Shown here: positions 14,577-16,270 of the stretch, piece by piece
Layout: every line of letters begins with the position of its first letter
How positions within the stretch are numbered: the first letter of the stretch is position 1
Assembly (NCBI GenBank): GCA_029855925.1
Contig: JAGSHP010000223.1
Span: forward strand, 1 to 16,270
DNA length: 16,270 nt
Origin: Candidatus Thorarchaeota archaeon
GTDB taxonomy: Archaea > Asgardarchaeota > Thorarchaeia > Thorarchaeales > Thorarchaeaceae
Direction of reading: 5' to 3'
Program-made: the position numbers and the translations under genes
The notes under the pieces: model-generated
Told to the model about the DNA's origin: nothing
What the model saw: the letters and a program-made list of their open reading frames with translations, nothing else
Database searches by the model: none

Positions 14577-14960
14577 ATGCTCTATAGTGCGGAATGTAAC
14601 AAAGAGTGTATGCCAATCAACAGGGACTACAGAACATCATGGCATGTAGTGGGCACACACAACGGTCATGATGTCTGGTCACCATCTCGGGAGCCCGGCA
14701 AGATTCACGGTACGACCGTGGGAGTTCACTTTGAGTCCTGCATTGGCTGTCTGAAGTGCATAGAGGTCTGCCCGACTAACGTATTTGAGAGGATGAGATT
14801 GGATTCTGCCCTTGTTGTGGATCCAATGAGGGAGTCCGAATGCATTCTCTGCCTTGCATGCGAGATGGTCTGTCCAGTTGAGGCAATCGCAGTGGTCAGT
14901 TCTGGCGGATCTGACAAGACTCTGGACTCACTTCTCTCGTTTCCTGACGACCTCACCTGA
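14577..14960 (+). CDS. zfx: Zinc-containing archaeal ferredoxin, 2[4Fe-4S] type
   Basis: The protein matches the archaeal zinc ferredoxin family from 'DYRTSWHVVGTHNGHDVW' to the C-terminal cluster. By comparison with the Sulfolobus protein, the zinc ligands correspond to H28, H31, H44 and D82, all present. The two cluster motifs are C55-x2-C58-x2-C61-x3-C65-P and C89-x2-C92-x2-C95-x3-C99-P. The Sulfolobus protein has Asp in place of the second Cys of its first motif and carries a [3Fe-4S] cluster there; here it is Cys, so two [4Fe-4S] clusters are predicted. A tail of about 20 residues follows. The ATG at 14577 has GAGG about 10 bases upstream. An ATG at 14610 would give the family-like N-terminus MPINRDYRTS. 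It lies 69 bases before an acyl-CoA dehydrogenase gene. Confidence 0.93.
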   Translation: MLYSAECNKECMPINRDYRTSWHVVGTHNGHDVWSPSREPGKIHGTTVGVHFESCIGCLKCIEVCPTNVFERMRLDSALVVDPMRESECILCLACEMVCPVEAIAVVSSGGSDKTLDSLLSFPDDLT

Positions 14961-14981
14961 TTGTGAAATACCTTATCACAA
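14961..14981. promoter_or_regulatory. Inverted repeat between ferredoxin and acyl-CoA dehydrogenase
   Basis: TTGTGA (14961-14966) and TCACAA (14976-14981) are exact complements around a 9-base centre, starting directly after the ferredoxin stop codon. It could be an operator for the dehydrogenase or a 3' end hairpin for the ferredoxin. The 15-base loop-side structure is modest and no T-run follows. Confidence 0.35.
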
Positions 14982-15029
14982 GGATTGTACTTGCTCTGTA
15001 TGAGGTGGCTTCATTTGTTTGAGGTCTTA

Positions 15030-16270
15030 ATGAGTGAAGATGAGATTGCTCTTCGTGATGAGGTTCGACGATTTGTCCGTGACAAGGTGGACCGTTCTCT
15101 ACTCTTGAAGATGGACAGCAAGGAACAAGAATACCCCTATGAGTTTGTTCGTGCTGCTGGCGAGGCAAACCTGCTAGGACTTCGCTTTCCCAAGGAATAT
15201 GGTGGCCGTGGACTTGGATGGGTCTCCGAGATGGCAGCCTTGGAGGAGGTAGGCGTTCTTGGAATCGCACTTGCCTGTGCCTATTCTCTGCCTAGTATTG
15301 TTGGAGAGGCACTCAACAAGTTTGGTACAGAGAAGCAAAAGCGTACCTATCTTCTTCCCACATTGAAGGGTGAGAAGATCTGTGGTGAGGGGCTCACTGA
15401 GCCACGGAGCGGCTCCGACTTCTTTGGAACTAACACAACGGCCGTGAAGCGTGGTGACTCATTTGTCATAAACGGTGAGAAGCGTTTTGTTGCCGGAGGT
15501 ATCGGTGCGGACTATTTCCTAGTCTATGCCAAGACCGACTTTGAGGCTCCGCCCCACAAGTCTCTGAGTGCCTTCATTGTGGACCGCGACTCTGGTGTGA
15601 AGGTGGTGGAGGAATACGAACTTCTCGGATGCCGTGGTATGGGCGCGGCAAGGATTGTAATGCATGATGTCGAGATTCCTGAAGAGAATCTCGTTGGTGA
15701 ACTAAACGGTGGCACCGACATCTTCAACGCGATGATGGTTCCCGAGAGGCTCACCTCCGCCGCAGGGGCAATCGGTATGGGACAGGCTGCTCTTGAGATT
15801 GCAATTCGGTACGCTGACAAGAGAGAGGCATTTGGAAAGCCCATCCGCAAGTTCGAGGGAATCAGCTTCAAGATTGCCGACGCGGCGACTCTTCTCGATG
15901 CCGGACGGGGTCTGGTCTATCGCGCCGCAAAGGTCGCAGATACAGGGCGTTGGTGTAGAAGAGAGGTCTCGCAGGCGAAGGTGTTCTGTACTGAGGCTGG
16001 ATTTCATGCAGTCAACGAGGCAATGCAGATTCTTGGAGGAATCGGCTATACTGACATCTATCCTATCGAACGGCTCTTTCGTGACGCCCGCCTAGGAATC
16101 ATCTGGACCGGGAGCAACGAGGTACAACGGCTCATCATTCAGAGTGAGGTATGTCACCAAGTTCTCAAGGCAGACCTGTCTTCCAGACGAAACGTGGAAC
16201 TCGACACACCAGGTGCCGAGAAGACGGACGAGAAGGTCTTTAGCGAACCGCACGACAGATTCTATCCAAA
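15030..16270 (+). CDS. Acyl-CoA dehydrogenase, cut by the right edge
   Basis: At least 413 codons are open to the window edge with no stop. Family marks are an N-terminal helical domain, 'LRFPKEYGGRGLGW', the FAD/substrate loop LTEPRSGSD at 122-130, 'FVINGEKRFVAGG', 'REAFGKPIRKFEGISFKIAD', 'QILGGIGYT' and 'RDARLGIIWTGSNEVQRLII'. It oxidises an acyl-CoA thioester to the enoyl-CoA, passing electrons normally to ETF. The usual MCAD base (E in YEG) is T360 here. Glu appears at E239 in 'VPERL', the position used by isovaleryl-CoA and long-chain dehydrogenases. The region past about residue 375 is an extra tail. ATG 15030 is chosen because it gives the usual N-terminus and GAGGT lies just upstream (4-base spacer, short); an in-frame ATG at 15000 would add ten residues. 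It follows the zinc ferredoxin. Confidence 0.93.
   Translation, partial: MSEDEIALRDEVRRFVRDKVDRSLLLKMDSKEQEYPYEFVRAAGEANLLGLRFPKEYGGRGLGWVSEMAALEEVGVLGIALACAYSLPSIVGEALNKFGTEKQKRTYLLPTLKGEKICGEGLTEPRSGSDFFGTNTTAVKRGDSFVINGEKRFVAGGIGADYFLVYAKTDFEAPPHKSLSAFIVDRDSGVKVVEEYELLGCRGMGAARIVMHDVEIPEENLVGELNGGTDIFNAMMVPERLTSAAGAIGMGQAALEIAIRYADKREAFGKPIRKFEGISFKIADAATLLDAGRGLVYRAAKVADTGRWCRREVSQAKVFCTEAGFHAVNEAMQILGGIGYTDIYPIERLFRDARLGIIWTGSNEVQRLIIQSEVCHQVLKADLSSRRNVELDTPGAEKTDEKVFSEPHDRFYP

Noticed and set aside
14961..14981. CRP-like operator (TGTGA...TCACA)
   Set aside because: The spacer is 9 bases, not 6, and no CRP-type system is expected; kept only as a generic inverted repeat.

Overview
The window looks archaeal, most likely from a mesophilic Asgard archaeon of the Thorarchaeia type. 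This is inferred from several signs: the 3' part of an archaeal 23S rRNA, TATA-type promoters, frequent GTG/TTG starts behind GAGG/GGAG ribosome sites, a geranylgeranyl-reductase-family flavoprotein, a zinc-binding ferredoxin of archaeal type, LRR proteins built on 'IDLSPL' repeats, and base composition near 50% GC by eye. No database search was possible, so the phylum is an inference.

Layout. (1) 1-~779: 3' portion of 23S rRNA (+), entering from the left edge. No tRNA or 5S gene follows. (2) 935-2597: a HicB-HicA toxin-antitoxin pair (-), then two convergent GNAT acetyltransferases. (3) 2881-4688: a two-anchor surface protein (+) whose ribosome site lies in a perfect hairpin, facing a 12-repeat LRR protein (-) across a spacer with two inverted repeats. 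(4) 4852-7203: a GGR-family flavoprotein and an extended SDR/epimerase (-). A MarR regulator (+) is divergent from the epimerase, with a dyad operator between them. (5) 7749-9905: a double-HTH Lrp-like regulator (-) that may start at a non-AUG codon, a small secreted protein with a DxDxDG loop (-), and a divergent Ig-like protein (+). The last two share a promoter region holding a 48-bp inverted repeat centred on a TATA box. (6) 10060-11506: a coupled pair (-), a sigma-70-region-4/Tfx-like DNA-binding protein with a split HTH followed one base later by a membrane PH (DUF304) protein. (7) 11606-14447: an apparent operon (-) of LRR3, LRR2, a classical SDR and a SAM methyltransferase, the last two overlapping by ATGA. 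(8) 14577-16270: zinc ferredoxin and an acyl-CoA dehydrogenase (+), the latter cut by the right edge.

Themes. Three LRR paralogs within 11 kb share an N-cap, 24-residue repeats and a C-cap but differ in repeat number (12, 4, 3). Two lie directly upstream of an SDR and a methyltransferase. Several intergenic regions carry clear dyads or hairpins. The ferredoxin/acyl-CoA dehydrogenase pair suggests acyl-CoA oxidation; GGR suggests isoprenoid lipid saturation. I found no CRISPR array, transposase, tRNA or integration site.
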